Source: Hyphobacterium sp. CCMP332 (GTDB lineage Bacteria > Bacteroidota > Bacteroidia > Cytophagales > CCMP332). Taken from it: 64,000 nt of DNA. Where the stretch lies: NCBI GenBank assembly GCA_014323545.1, contig CP058647.1, positions 186,001-250,000 on the forward strand. The letters run 5' to 3'. The stretch's first letter is position 1. The number at the start of each line of letters is the position of its first letter. Both the position numbers and the translations under genes were made by a program. This document shows, piece by piece, positions 26,797 through 36,497 of this stretch. The notes under the pieces are model-generated. The model saw only the letters and a program-made list of their open reading frames with translations, made no database searches and was not told the origin of the DNA.

Positions 26797-27741
26797 TTAA
26801 TTTTCCTTTCTTACTACTTCATCGACTAAAAACAAGGGCCTTTCTTTTACCTGAAAATAGATTCGGGCGAGGTACTCTCCAATTATTCCCAAAGACATCA
26901 TTTGAACTCCGCTGAACAAACTGATCACGGCAATAAGTGAGGTAAATCCAGATGGAACGGCATGACCTGCAAATTTTGAATAAAGCACATAGGTAAAATA
27001 AATACCTGAAATCAAAATAGTATATAAGCCCAGCCTGGTGATCATTTTTAGAGGTACATAACTGAAATTAAAAATTCCATCGTAAGCCAATTTGAAAAGT
27101 GCTTTGAAATTGTATTTGGGTTCGCCGGCAAATCGCTTTTCCCGTTCGTATTCAATGCCAATTTGTTTGAATCCCACCCAGGTACGTATACCGCGAACAA
27201 AACGGCTTCTTTCGGGCATCTCCTTTATGATGTCATTGACTCTTTTTGAAATCATACAAAAATCACCGCTGTCGACCGGAATTCTTATATCGGATAATTT
27301 TCTGAGAATTCTGTAATAAAGCCAATAGAGTATTTTCTTCGTCGGCCCTTCTTTCCTCTTTTTACGCACGGCATAAACCACCTCATAACCTTCTTCAATT
27401 TTGCTGTAAAAAGATTCCAGGAGCTCAGGCGGATCCTGAAGGTCTCCATCAATAATCAAAACAGCTTTAGAAGCATTGGAAAATTGCATGCCGGCGCTTA
27501 CAGCTATCTGATGTCCGAAATTTCGACTTAGAAGAACGGAAACGTAATTAGCATCGTCCAAAGATTTTGCTTTAATAAGTTCTGCCGTTGCGTCTTTACT
27601 GCCATCATTCACCAGTACAATTTCAATGTTTCGATCAGAACTTTGAATAAGACTATCCAGACGTTTGAAAAGTTCCGGAATCACATTTTCTTCATTGAAG
27701 AGGGGAACAATTACTGAAATCTCAGGCTGCAATGGGTTCAT
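26797..27741 (-). CDS. Glycosyltransferase family 2, polyprenyl-phosphate type
   Basis: A 314-residue GtrB/ArnC/dolichol-phosphate-mannose-synthase-like enzyme: VPLFNEE near the N-terminus, DGDLQDPPE (98-106) as metal and nucleotide site, and two C-terminal membrane helices (about 237-260 and 267-298). It makes undecaprenyl-phosphate-linked sugar for a periplasmic GT-C enzyme. The next gene codes for exactly such a GT-C protein, overlapping by 20 bp. Confidence 0.9.
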   Translation of the reverse strand: MNPLQPEISVIVPLFNEENVIPELFKRLDSLIQSSDRNIEIVLVNDGSKDATAELIKAKSLDDANYVSVLLSRNFGHQIAVSAGMQFSNASKAVLIIDGDLQDPPELLESFYSKIEEGYEVVYAVRKKRKEGPTKKILYWLYYRILRKLSDIRIPVDSGDFCMISKRVNDIIKEMPERSRFVRGIRTWVGFKQIGIEYEREKRFAGEPKYNFKALFKLAYDGIFNFSYVPLKMITRLGLYTILISGIYFTYVLYSKFAGHAVPSGFTSLIAVISLFSGVQMMSLGIIGEYLARIYFQVKERPLFLVDEVVRKEN

Positions 27742-29041
27742 TGTCTTTTTTTGTTAGTAGAAGAAAGCCAAAACTCGCTAAAAAATAAATAATCGGCCTT
27801 GTCGGGAAAAGATATCTTTGCTCTATGTATACGATGCCATTAAAAATCCAAATGGCTAAAATTATGGAAATGAGCGGCCAGTACTTTTTCCAGCTCGACT
27901 TTTGAATAATAAAAAACAAAGCCAATAGTAGTATAAGGTAATTAATAATATTCAAGGCAATGGTAATGGCATAGTAAACGGTTTTGCCCTTAATCCCGAA
28001 AATTGAAAATGAATCGGTGGATATGGAATTGATTCTCAAGGTATTTCCAAAAATAATTCGAACAAAGAACTGTTTGACAGCCATAAAAGGATGTTCTTTT
28101 AAATCTCTAATAATCCAATCATAATAAACCCCGCTTTTTGAATCATTGCTGTTTTCAATTTGCGATTCGAGTGCATGTACCGAAGAGATATAATTCTGAT
28201 AATCACGGCTGTCTGATCGGTTGTTGCCATCCCAAAATCGCCAATCGAACTCTTCTGTTCGAAATTGAAATCGGCCAATATGAATGACATAAGCCAGGTA
28301 GGTTTCCTGATTCAAAGTTTGCCTTTCATTTGGAAGCATTTTAACAAATGTGGTGATAAGAACTATTACCAGTCCGGCATATACAGAAGCCAAAAGGTAT
28401 TTTCCCGACATAGGTCTTTTCTTAAAATACCAATAATAGAGCCCCAGAGAGAAAATAATTGGAAGACACAAAATGGAATTTGGGCGGGAGAGCACCAAAA
28501 AGATCAATCCTAAAACAAATGTCCAAAATCCCTCTTTTTTTTGAAACTTAATGAATCCGATAATAATCAATAAAACCGATAAAAATGCCGGGCCTTCGGC
28601 TAAAATACCCATTGAATAATAGACATGCAGTGGAATGATAAATACAAAGAGGGCGAATATATTTGATATTTGAGCCGAAAAAATTCTTAATAGGGATTTA
28701 TAAGCCCAGAATAAAAAAATTGTCGATAAAACACAGATCCAGACTCTGGCAAAATTAACCAATCGGACATCCGAAGGGTTTTTTCCGGCCAGAAAATACG
28801 GAAGAGTATAAAATAAAACCGGTCCCGGAGCCTTGGTAATGGATATTTCATTGTAGCTGTTCAGTCCGTGAAGATAAGCAGCGATGGATTTGGCCTCTAT
28901 ATGAAAATCCTGATCGCCAAGCACCTTAGCTTTTACCGGGAAAAACAGGATCGCCGCGAAGAGTAATAAGTTGATAATGACGAGTGGAATCCCATTATCC
29001 CTATTTGATAAATGCTTTAAAAAAGCATGAAGAAATTTCAT
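27722..29041 (-). CDS. GT-C fold integral membrane glycosyltransferase
   Basis: A 439-residue protein with about ten membrane helices and a first periplasmic loop containing the acidic pair GDQDFHIEA, as in ArnT/GT39-like enzymes. It likely uses the polyprenyl-phosphate sugar made by the overlapping GT2 gene and adds it to the glycan in the periplasm. Its substrate is not visible in sequence. Confidence 0.8.
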   Translation of the reverse strand: MKFLHAFLKHLSNRDNGIPLVIINLLLFAAILFFPVKAKVLGDQDFHIEAKSIAAYLHGLNSYNEISITKAPGPVLFYTLPYFLAGKNPSDVRLVNFARVWICVLSTIFLFWAYKSLLRIFSAQISNIFALFVFIIPLHVYYSMGILAEGPAFLSVLLIIIGFIKFQKKEGFWTFVLGLIFLVLSRPNSILCLPIIFSLGLYYWYFKKRPMSGKYLLASVYAGLVIVLITTFVKMLPNERQTLNQETYLAYVIHIGRFQFRTEEFDWRFWDGNNRSDSRDYQNYISSVHALESQIENSNDSKSGVYYDWIIRDLKEHPFMAVKQFFVRIIFGNTLRINSISTDSFSIFGIKGKTVYYAITIALNIINYLILLLALFFIIQKSSWKKYWPLISIILAIWIFNGIVYIEQRYLFPTRPIIYFLASFGFLLLTKKDNEPIAA

Positions 29042-29093
29042 GTGTCTAAGACTTGCTCCATTTTGATGGCATCAATTATTAAATGCTCTTCAA

Positions 29094-30410
29094 TTAAATT
29101 TCTGAATAAAAGTGTTTGATTTTTCCATTGGGCGAACGCTCGATTTTGTCAAGATACTCAATTTCAAGTTTTAAGCCCTTTTCCAAATAATCATCCAGCA
29201 TTTTATTGATTTGTAAAGTTTCTTCATGATTTAGCTGACGATCGGCTACCACCTCAAACACAAAGGTGTCAATTGCCTTTTGTTTTACAACAAATTCACG
29301 AATAGCACTTCCCGATTCCAGTATTTTCCGGGAAATATAATAAAAGGTAAGCCCGCCTGCTTTTTTCCCACTTGGCAAGTGAATGATATCAGAAGTTCTG
29401 CCTGTCAATTCCTCCAGAATCCCTGGGTTTTCACGTTTCAGTTTGCCATAGTCGCCAATATCATATCTGATAAAAGGCATGGCCTTATTGAATAAACTTG
29501 TGATCACTATTCTGCCTTCATTTCCTGGTTCAAGCACTTTGTCATTATCATCCAGAATTTCCAAATAAATATTTTCGTTTGAGATTCTCCACTCACCTCG
29601 CTTATCGGTCATAGCGATAACATCCATTTCAGAAGCGCCGTATTCATTGAGTACTTCCACCCCCAAAGCCTTTTCAATAGTAGATTTATCTTCTTCCGTA
29701 CACATCTCTGAAGTAACAATACAGGCTTTCAAGCTTGGGCACAAATCTTTCAGAATTACATTTTTGCTTTCCAGATATTTGGCAAAAGCCAGAATTGAAC
29801 TGGTATAGCCATAGACAAAGGCAAATGGTTTTCGTTTGAATTTTTTCAGAAAAATCTCAAGCTGCGCCGGACTTAAATCGTGCACCGGAAAGCGATGTCG
29901 ATTAAATAAAAAATCTTTTAACTGTTCAATTTTCCGTTGTTTCCCTCTAAGGGGGATTCCATAGAATCTGGCCTGCTTCATACCCAGACTTAAGCCATGT
30001 TCATCATAAGACCTGTAAATATTGGCATAGGTCCTGGCATGGGCATATTTGTCCTTAGCATAGAAAAAAGGATGACCTGAGGAACCGGAAGTATTTCCTA
30101 CATGCACATTAGATTTTTGAATTCCTTCTGACAACATTTCTTCTATTGGTTTTTGGAAATCCTGTTTCCGCATTATCGGTAGATCTTCCCAATTCTCAGT
30201 CTGATCTGATGAATTTTTTTTCCGGTACAAAGGATTATTCTTCGTATGAAAATTATAGATATCCCATTTCCTATTATTAAGCCAAACATTTTTTTCCTCC
30301 GGACTTTTAAATGATTGATTCAATTCAAGAATATCCTTCATCGCTTTTTTCAAAGGAAGGCCATTTAAAAGCAATACCATTCTGGCAATTAAAATTCTAA
30401 ATGCTGTCAA
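29094..30410 (-). CDS. CapK/PaaK-like adenylate-forming enzyme
   Basis: A 438-residue protein of the phenylacetate-CoA ligase-like group found in capsule loci (CapK). It has NTSGSSGHP (106-114), YGASE (about 257) and RYDIGDYG (about 315). The family activates a carboxylic acid with ATP; in glycan clusters the acid is presumed to end up on a sugar. The start is a TTG at 30410; an ATG at 30380 would give a protein 10 residues shorter. There is a 52-bp gap to the GT-C gene. Confidence 0.85.
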   Translation of the reverse strand: MTAFRILIARMVLLLNGLPLKKAMKDILELNQSFKSPEEKNVWLNNRKWDIYNFHTKNNPLYRKKNSSDQTENWEDLPIMRKQDFQKPIEEMLSEGIQKSNVHVGNTSGSSGHPFFYAKDKYAHARTYANIYRSYDEHGLSLGMKQARFYGIPLRGKQRKIEQLKDFLFNRHRFPVHDLSPAQLEIFLKKFKRKPFAFVYGYTSSILAFAKYLESKNVILKDLCPSLKACIVTSEMCTEEDKSTIEKALGVEVLNEYGASEMDVIAMTDKRGEWRISNENIYLEILDDNDKVLEPGNEGRIVITSLFNKAMPFIRYDIGDYGKLKRENPGILEELTGRTSDIIHLPSGKKAGGLTFYYISRKILESGSAIREFVVKQKAIDTFVFEVVADRQLNHEETLQINKMLDDYLEKGLKLEIEYLDKIERSPNGKIKHFYSEI

Positions 30411-30446
30411 ATGAGATATTCGGGTCTTTTTTTGTGTTAATCTTTT

Positions 30447-31529
30447 TCAATGGTTCTTCATCATATTCATTTGCACCTCAAATATGGTTTCCACATCGAA
30501 ATTTTTTGATTTTGAAATGTTATTTCTCCCAATTTCTTCAATCATTTCAGGGTTTTGAATTAGACTTTGTATTCCGGAAATCATCAAATTGTATTGTCCC
30601 GGCTCGTACAAAAACCCATTTTTATTTTCTTCGATAATTTCAGGAATGGCTCCGACTTTCGTAGATAAAATCAACATGCCTGTGTACATGGCCTCTAAAA
30701 TGGAAATGGGCAATACTTCAAAATAACTTGGCAAAATAAAAACATGGGCTCTTTCGAGAATTTCGTGCTTTTCTTCTTCACTTATAAAACCCTCAAGTTT
30801 TACTCTTCCAAGTGCAATCTCTTTTTCCAAATCTCCGGAAATTTGCGACTCCATTTCTCCTTTACCAATAATTGTGAAAATAAGGGACTCTTCAGCGGAA
30901 AAGGCCTGAATAATTTTTATTAAATCCAGGACGCCCTTGCCCTCGTTCAAGGCACCGAGAAAAACAATTTCAATTCTAGCCGAAATGTTTTTACTGTAAT
31001 TATAATTTTTAAATCTATCTGGGATTCTTACGGGATTGTAAATTACCCTTGTGTTCTCACAGCCGTATAAGTCTTTAAATTTGTTCTTCCAGAGTTCGGA
31101 GCCCACCACTATTGCATTGGGTAATTTTAAAAGTTTTGGTACCATCAAACGATTGAAAGTTCCGGAATTCGTGAATTTGAAAAAGGCACCTCCCACCAAA
31201 TTCAGATAGGTTTTTTTAAATAGTAATTTAGCAATTATCACATATAAAATCTTATCATAAAATCCTGTGTACGAGGAGCTTAAAATATAAACATCCCTAA
31301 CTGATGCTTTGATAAGCATTTGCCAGAACTTCCATTTGAGTATAATACTTTCAAAGAAGCGACTAATAGTATTTTTATGATTGAAGCTTGTATTAAAATA
31401 ATGGATGCCCTTCCGCTTAAATATTCCAGCATCCCGGTACATCAAAGAGATCATGGTCATTCCGCCTTCATAAGACGGTTCAGGCATGAGGAAAAGTATA
31501 GACTTAACCTTTTTCTTTTGCATGATCAT
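30447..31529 (-). CDS. Glycosyltransferase family 4
   Basis: A 360-residue GT-B enzyme. The C-terminal half has VFLGALNEGKGVLDL and the EX7E region YFEVLPISILEAMYTG. The N-terminal half has the start SILFLMPEPSYEGGMT. Its start overlaps the epimerase by 26 bp. It adds one sugar of the repeat unit; donor and acceptor unknown. Confidence 0.85.
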   Translation of the reverse strand: MIMQKKKVKSILFLMPEPSYEGGMTMISLMYRDAGIFKRKGIHYFNTSFNHKNTISRFFESIILKWKFWQMLIKASVRDVYILSSSYTGFYDKILYVIIAKLLFKKTYLNLVGGAFFKFTNSGTFNRLMVPKLLKLPNAIVVGSELWKNKFKDLYGCENTRVIYNPVRIPDRFKNYNYSKNISARIEIVFLGALNEGKGVLDLIKIIQAFSAEESLIFTIIGKGEMESQISGDLEKEIALGRVKLEGFISEEEKHEILERAHVFILPSYFEVLPISILEAMYTGMLILSTKVGAIPEIIEENKNGFLYEPGQYNLMISGIQSLIQNPEMIEEIGRNNISKSKNFDVETIFEVQMNMMKNH

Positions 31530-32376
31530 AACACTGCTTCAAACCTTCACGAATACCGGTTTTTAGTCCGAAATTATACTCTTTTTTGGCTTTACTAATG
31601 TCTGCCTTAATCTCAAAAACTTCGGATTTTCTTATTTCTTTTTCTTCAATTACGGCCTTATTGTATCCACTTATTTCCAGTAGTATTTGTACTATCTCCT
31701 CAACTGAAAAAGATTCTCCGGAGCCGGCATTAATTAAATCGAATGATTTCTTTTTTGAAAAATCTAAAACTTTAATTATCAGCTCTATAAAATCATCAAT
31801 ATATATTAAGTCTCTTCTTGGTTTAAGGGTTTTAAGGCTTATCTCCTTGCTTTGCTCATCAATTATTTGACGGATGATTGTGGGAATGAGAAAATGGGCG
31901 CTCTGCCCGGGACCGTATATATTAAATGGTCTGATAACCAGGGCCGGCACATTGTATTTCTCAGCATAAAAGCCGCATAGACCTTCAGAAACAAATTTTG
32001 AATAGGCATATGGATTTGCAGGATCAACCTTATGGCTTTCATTTATTGGTAAATATTCAGGTATGCCATAAACATAAGTACTCGGATAAATGATTTCCGA
32101 ACCCCATAATCTGCACTTCTCCAGTACATTTCTGGTTCCGTTTATATTGACATCCAAATACTTTGATGGATTTTCCCAGCTTTCGGGTACAAAAGTAAGT
32201 GCCGCTAAATGAATAACCTTTTCCGGCCTTTCAGAATCGTATTTATCAAAACTTTTGAGTTCTCTAACATCGCCGTCCTCTTTTTTATGAGCCAAAACCA
32301 TGTACCCTTCTGCATTGAGTTTTTTACAGAGCATTTGACCTATAAAACCGCCCGAACCTGTTACAAGAATTTTCAA
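31504..32376 (-). CDS. NAD-dependent epimerase/dehydratase (extended SDR)
   Basis: A 290-residue extended SDR with GSGGFIG (7-13), YPSTYVYG and the catalytic Y123-K127 (NPYAYSK). It converts a nucleotide sugar (epimerase, dehydratase or reductase). It starts with TTG in a TTGA overlap with the nucleotidyltransferase and lies two genes from a 4,6-dehydratase, so the three may make one deoxy-sugar nucleotide. Confidence 0.88.
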   Translation of the reverse strand: MKILVTGSGGFIGQMLCKKLNAEGYMVLAHKKEDGDVRELKSFDKYDSERPEKVIHLAALTFVPESWENPSKYLDVNINGTRNVLEKCRLWGSEIIYPSTYVYGIPEYLPINESHKVDPANPYAYSKFVSEGLCGFYAEKYNVPALVIRPFNIYGPGQSAHFLIPTIIRQIIDEQSKEISLKTLKPRRDLIYIDDFIELIIKVLDFSKKKSFDLINAGSGESFSVEEIVQILLEISGYNKAVIEEKEIRKSEVFEIKADISKAKKEYNFGLKTGIREGLKQCYDHAKEKG

Positions 32377-33086
32377 TTCTTCAGAAAAACGTTTTTGTTT
32401 TTTTCAAATTCATCAATAGCAATTGAATAGTCATCGGGTCGCCCTATATCCAGCCAATAGCCATTATGGCGTTTTACTGAAGGATATTTTTTTAACTCAA
32501 TCAAATCTTTCATCAGGTGGTCAAATCCATAAAAAGTATCCTCGGGAATTACCTCTAAAATCTCTGAACTGGCCATGTATATGCCCATACTCACTTCAAA
32601 ATTAGTAGAGGGTTTTTCTTTAAAGTCCTCAAGCTTGTTGGCTGCATTTTTAATTAATACGCCATAATCATTTATATGCGTACGACTATAAGATGAAATC
32701 GTGAAAATGCTATTGGTGCTAACATGCTCTTCATAAAATCCGGAAAAATCCAGATCAGTGAGAATATCGCCATTCATGACCAAAAAATTGCTGTCAAGGT
32801 TGTCAATTAATTTCAAAGGCCCCATCGTGCTCAATGGTTTGTTTTCCAAAGAGTAGGAGATTTTAATCCCCCATTTTTCTCCATTTCCAAAGAAGGCTTT
32901 AATCAATTCGGCCTGATGATTAACGGCAAATATCAAATTGCTAAATCCATTTTCCTTGAGTTGTCGGATAATGACCTCCAAAATTGGAAATTCGCCTATG
33001 GGCATAAGTGGTTTTGGTAAAACAACGGTATAGGGTTTAAGCCGGGTGCCTTTTCCCCCGCAAAGTATGACAGCTTGTTTAGACAT
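32373..33086 (-). CDS. Sugar-1-phosphate nucleotidyltransferase
   Basis: A 237-residue enzyme with GGKGTRL (10-16) and the PKP motif (24-26), NGD at about 104-106 and a C-terminal DIGRPDDY. It joins a sugar 1-phosphate with an NTP to give an NDP-sugar. It has the short catalytic domain only, without CBS or acyltransferase domains. It overlaps the two SDR genes on both sides (8 and 4 bp). Confidence 0.88.
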   Translation of the reverse strand: MSKQAVILCGGKGTRLKPYTVVLPKPLMPIGEFPILEVIIRQLKENGFSNLIFAVNHQAELIKAFFGNGEKWGIKISYSLENKPLSTMGPLKLIDNLDSNFLVMNGDILTDLDFSGFYEEHVSTNSIFTISSYSRTHINDYGVLIKNAANKLEDFKEKPSTNFEVSMGIYMASSEILEVIPEDTFYGFDHLMKDLIELKKYPSVKRHNGYWLDIGRPDDYSIAIDEFEKNKNVFLKN

Positions 33087-34080
33087 TGTAAATATTGGCT
33101 TTGTACATTTTTAAATTTTTATCATCTGAAAACCACTTTATCGTTTCGCTTAGGCCTTCTTTTAAATTGTAATTTGATTTAAAGTTCAATAGCTTTTTTG
33201 CTTTGCTGTTATCACACAACAATCGATGTACCTCAGATTTTTCGGGTCGGATTCTTTCCTGTTCTGAAACTACTTTTACCGTCTTTCCCATGAGTTCGGC
33301 AATAAGCAATACAAGATCACCAATAGAAATTTCGGATCCGCTACCCAAATTGATTATTTCTCCATTTATATTGCTCGTTTCTGCGGCTTTAATAAACCCT
33401 TCACAGGTGTCAAGGACATAATTAAAATCCCTCGTTGGACTGAGATCACCAAGTTTTATTTCTTTTTTTCCATTTGCTATTTGAGAAATGATAGTTGGAA
33501 TAACCGCTCTTGCCGATTGTCTGGGACCATAAGTATTGAATGGCCTTATCACAACCAGTGGAAGTTCAAATGCATTGAAATAACTAATGGCCATGGCATC
33601 TGAAGCGATTTTTGAAGCGCTGTAAGGCGATTGTGCTTGCAATGGATGTTTTTCATCGATAGGGACGTACTGTGCAGTACCATACACTTCGCTTGTAGAA
33701 GTGTGAAGTACTTTGCTTACTTTGTTTTTTAAGGCGGCCAGGCAAATATTTGATGTGCCGCTAATATTGGTATCAATATAACTGCCCGGAGAGTGGTAAG
33801 AATAGGGAATTGCTATCAGCGCTGCCAAATGAAATACAATGTCAATATCTTTTGTCAGTTCATAACAGAAATTTAAATCCCGGATATCCCCCGAAATGAT
33901 TTCAAGATTATCAGGTTGATCATTGGCATAGACCTCGAGCCAACCCCAGCTGTTTTGCGAATTGTATTGCACCAATGCTCTCACCTTTGCTCCCGTTTTT
34001 AAAAGTGACTCTGTCAGATTAGAACCTATAAAACCATCGGCTCCGGTGACCAGACATTTGTGTTTTTCTAATTTATCCAT
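33079..34080 (-). CDS. legB: LegB-type NDP-sugar 4,6-dehydratase
   Basis: A 333-residue extended SDR with GADGFIG (13-19), YNSQNSWGWL, HLAALIAIPYSY, TSTSEVYG (127-134), Y153-K157, RPFNTYGPRQSARAV and LSPTRDFNYV. This run of motifs is typical of LegB, the NDP-GlcNAc 4,6-dehydratase of legionaminic acid synthesis. The other leg genes (legG, legI, legF) are not in the window, so here it probably feeds a DegT aminotransferase to give a 4-amino-4,6-dideoxy sugar. Confidence 0.82.
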   Translation of the reverse strand: MDKLEKHKCLVTGADGFIGSNLTESLLKTGAKVRALVQYNSQNSWGWLEVYANDQPDNLEIISGDIRDLNFCYELTKDIDIVFHLAALIAIPYSYHSPGSYIDTNISGTSNICLAALKNKVSKVLHTSTSEVYGTAQYVPIDEKHPLQAQSPYSASKIASDAMAISYFNAFELPLVVIRPFNTYGPRQSARAVIPTIISQIANGKKEIKLGDLSPTRDFNYVLDTCEGFIKAAETSNINGEIINLGSGSEISIGDLVLLIAELMGKTVKVVSEQERIRPEKSEVHRLLCDNSKAKKLLNFKSNYNLKEGLSETIKWFSDDKNLKMYKANIYNV

Positions 34081-34107
34081 AGGCTTATTAATGGGCTGCT
34101 TAAATTA

Positions 34108-35286
34108 TTAGGTATTAAAGTAGGATTTTATCTCTCCTGATATTTTTACTCCGAACTGGTCGAGGGTATTGTCCTTTGCCAATTCACGGGCATTTTTGAT
34201 CATATTTTTTCTCAATTCTTCCTTATCAATAATTTCATTTATCGATTTTACAAGACTTTCTACAGATTTTGGTATTGAGAGTATTCCATGCCGGTAATTA
34301 TCCATAAAATATGGGATTGATCCAACTTCACTCGCAATAACCGGTAAGGAATTGGCCATGGCCTCCCAAATCGTTCTGGGAAAACCTTCAAATCCACTTC
34401 TGGACGCAATACAGTAAATATCACATGAACGGTAGAGTTCATTTAATTCTGAACCGATTTTCAATTTACCATGCCATTGTACAATTCCCTCATTGCCCTG
34501 TTTTGCGGCCTCCCCTTTTAGTTTATCAATAAGATCATTTCTTTTTGTCAGAGAAAACCCGGCAATATGAAATTCTATCTTTTTATTATCGGAATTAATG
34601 ATTTTTAAAATGGCCTCCAGTATATCTTCCAAGCCTTTGGCTTCGTCGATACGGCCGGTATATAAGATCTTTATTACATCTCCCTGACAAGTATCTTCCC
34701 TGTCGTAAAAATCAGCTTTCTTAAGAGTGGTTGAGCGGATTAATTGGGTTTTGCCATTGAATTTTAAAAGTTTGTTTTGTTTTAAACGGCTATTGGTTAT
34801 GCACAATATATCAGAGGCTAATTTGTTTTGCAGGTTTTCATAATAATGGGCCCATAATTTTATCAATTGCTTTTTTAGCCAATTGCCTTTCATGCTTGAT
34901 AATCCGTCAATGTAGTCGCCAACGACATAAATCGCAGATTTTTTTGGAAACCTTTTGATAATGAAATTTGAAAGTGGACTTGGTGTCCGACAAAGTATAG
35001 CATCGAATTGCCCCTCGTATCTTTTGAATGTTTTGAGATAGTGCATAACTCTCATCAACCTCTTTGGGAAACTTAAATGAGGGCCAAGACCGATGACTTT
35101 AATGTTTTTAGATAGGATTTCATAATCCATATTTTTCATTTCATGCGCCAAAGGACTGTGCAAAAAACACAAGATGATTTCAAAATGGACGGCAATAGAA
35201 TCCAAAAAAACCCCTTGTTGAGCATCCGTAAAAATTTTGCCATTTTCTTCAAAACAGGGAATATGGTAGTGCACAGCCAGTCTCAT
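34108..35286 (-). CDS. Glycosyltransferase family 4
   Basis: A 392-residue GT-B enzyme. The frame opens upstream at 35391, but the ATG at 35286 (MRLAVHYHIP) forms an ATGA overlap with the stop of the ligase gene and gives a normal GT4 start, so it is chosen. The C-terminal half has ILYTGRIDEAKGLEDI and the EX7E region GFEGFPRTIWEAMANSLP. It adds a sugar in the cytoplasm. Confidence 0.87.
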   Translation of the reverse strand: MRLAVHYHIPCFEENGKIFTDAQQGVFLDSIAVHFEIILCFLHSPLAHEMKNMDYEILSKNIKVIGLGPHLSFPKRLMRVMHYLKTFKRYEGQFDAILCRTPSPLSNFIIKRFPKKSAIYVVGDYIDGLSSMKGNWLKKQLIKLWAHYYENLQNKLASDILCITNSRLKQNKLLKFNGKTQLIRSTTLKKADFYDREDTCQGDVIKILYTGRIDEAKGLEDILEAILKIINSDNKKIEFHIAGFSLTKRNDLIDKLKGEAAKQGNEGIVQWHGKLKIGSELNELYRSCDIYCIASRSGFEGFPRTIWEAMANSLPVIASEVGSIPYFMDNYRHGILSIPKSVESLVKSINEIIDKEELRKNMIKNARELAKDNTLDQFGVKISGEIKSYFNT

Positions 35287-36497
35287 CGAAATGATCTCCT
35301 TTTCCCCCAGTTCATGCCTACAAAACCCAGTGCTATGACAAACCAGGCCATAACATTTAATATGGCAGTAATTACATACAAGTGGATACACATCAAAATA
35401 ATGGAAACAAGTATTATCCTCTGAAAATCAGACACTTTATGAAAAGTAAATAAGCCCGTCAGAATAATAATCGCGAGAATAGAAACGAAGGGCACAAATA
35501 AAAACAATCCCCCTTCGGCCAAAATATTAATATAGGAATTATGCGAGCCGATATCCATAATTTTCCCTTTGTTTATAACATATTCAGCGCCTTCAAACTC
35601 CCCGGGAAGCTGAATTTCATATCCCTGAAAATTGTTCAACCCAATGCCGTACTTCTTGTTTTCATTAAATATTTCCAGACCTTTTTCTACCATTGATCGC
35701 CTGATTAAATAGGATCGATCGGAAGAGAAGACCTCTTCAGTATTGTAAATAATATTATAAGTACGCTCATTCAAACCGTAAATAGTGTCCTGAACAATCG
35801 GCAGCGCAATGAAAAGGTTGCCAAAGAGTGCAATTATAATGGCATAAAAAAGAATTGTTCTAAACCGCAACTGATCAATTAGTAAGGCAGAAACGACACC
35901 ACCAGCCACAAGCAAAGACCCTGCTCTTGAACCGCTTAAAAAGGACAATACAATCAGAATAATACCGAAAAACAGGCCTTTTTGTTTACCGTTTTTAGAA
36001 ACAAAATGATAGGTGGCAATCGGAGTAAAACAAATGGCTAGAAATGAAAAGGCATTTTGTGAATAATCCTTGAATATTGGTATTAATTGAAAACCGATAC
36101 GCTGAAAAATGTGATAATAAAGCACGCAAATTATCAGACCGAGTAGAATTGCATCAAAAATGGCCCTCAGACTTATGAAATTTTTTATAGAGTTAAATAG
36201 TATAAGTATTAATGACCAATACATATAATTTAAAATAACCAGGCCTGAGCTATCCTGATCTGAACTATGGGCATATGACAATAAGGCTCCTATGGCAAAG
36301 GCTATGGCCAGGAGTGAAAAGGTAGAAAAAAGCTTTACAGGTTTTCCCTTTTCAATGAAATAGAAATAGATAAAAAATGGGAAAAAATAGAAGGATATAT
36401 TGAATACAACCTGTATAAACTGCAATACTATAAAGAGGGTAAACCAAAAAAGTATTTTCTCTTCTCTTTTATAATATTTATAGTCAATCAAGCGCAT
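35283..36497 (-). CDS. O-antigen ligase/polymerase (WaaL/Wzy-like)
   Basis: A 404-residue protein with about eleven membrane helices and the signature loop GSHNSYINILAEGG (about 315-328), the Wzy_C/WaaL region. It either joins finished glycan to a lipid or protein carrier or polymerises repeat units in the periplasm. In a locus with an ABC exporter the ligase role is more likely, but the sequence alone does not decide. Start and stop junctions are TGATG and ATGA. Confidence 0.82.
   Translation of the reverse strand: MRLIDYKYYKREEKILFWFTLFIVLQFIQVVFNISFYFFPFFIYFYFIEKGKPVKLFSTFSLLAIAFAIGALLSYAHSSDQDSSGLVILNYMYWSLILILFNSIKNFISLRAIFDAILLGLIICVLYYHIFQRIGFQLIPIFKDYSQNAFSFLAICFTPIATYHFVSKNGKQKGLFFGIILIVLSFLSGSRAGSLLVAGGVVSALLIDQLRFRTILFYAIIIALFGNLFIALPIVQDTIYGLNERTYNIIYNTEEVFSSDRSYLIRRSMVEKGLEIFNENKKYGIGLNNFQGYEIQLPGEFEGAEYVINKGKIMDIGSHNSYINILAEGGLFLFVPFVSILAIIILTGLFTFHKVSDFQRIILVSIILMCIHLYVITAILNVMAWFVIALGFVGMNWGKRRSFR

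Noticed and set aside
35287-35391. 35-residue N-terminal extension of the GT4 gene at 34108
   Set aside because: The extension lies inside the ligase gene; the ATG at 35286 makes an ATGA overlap and a normal GT4 start.
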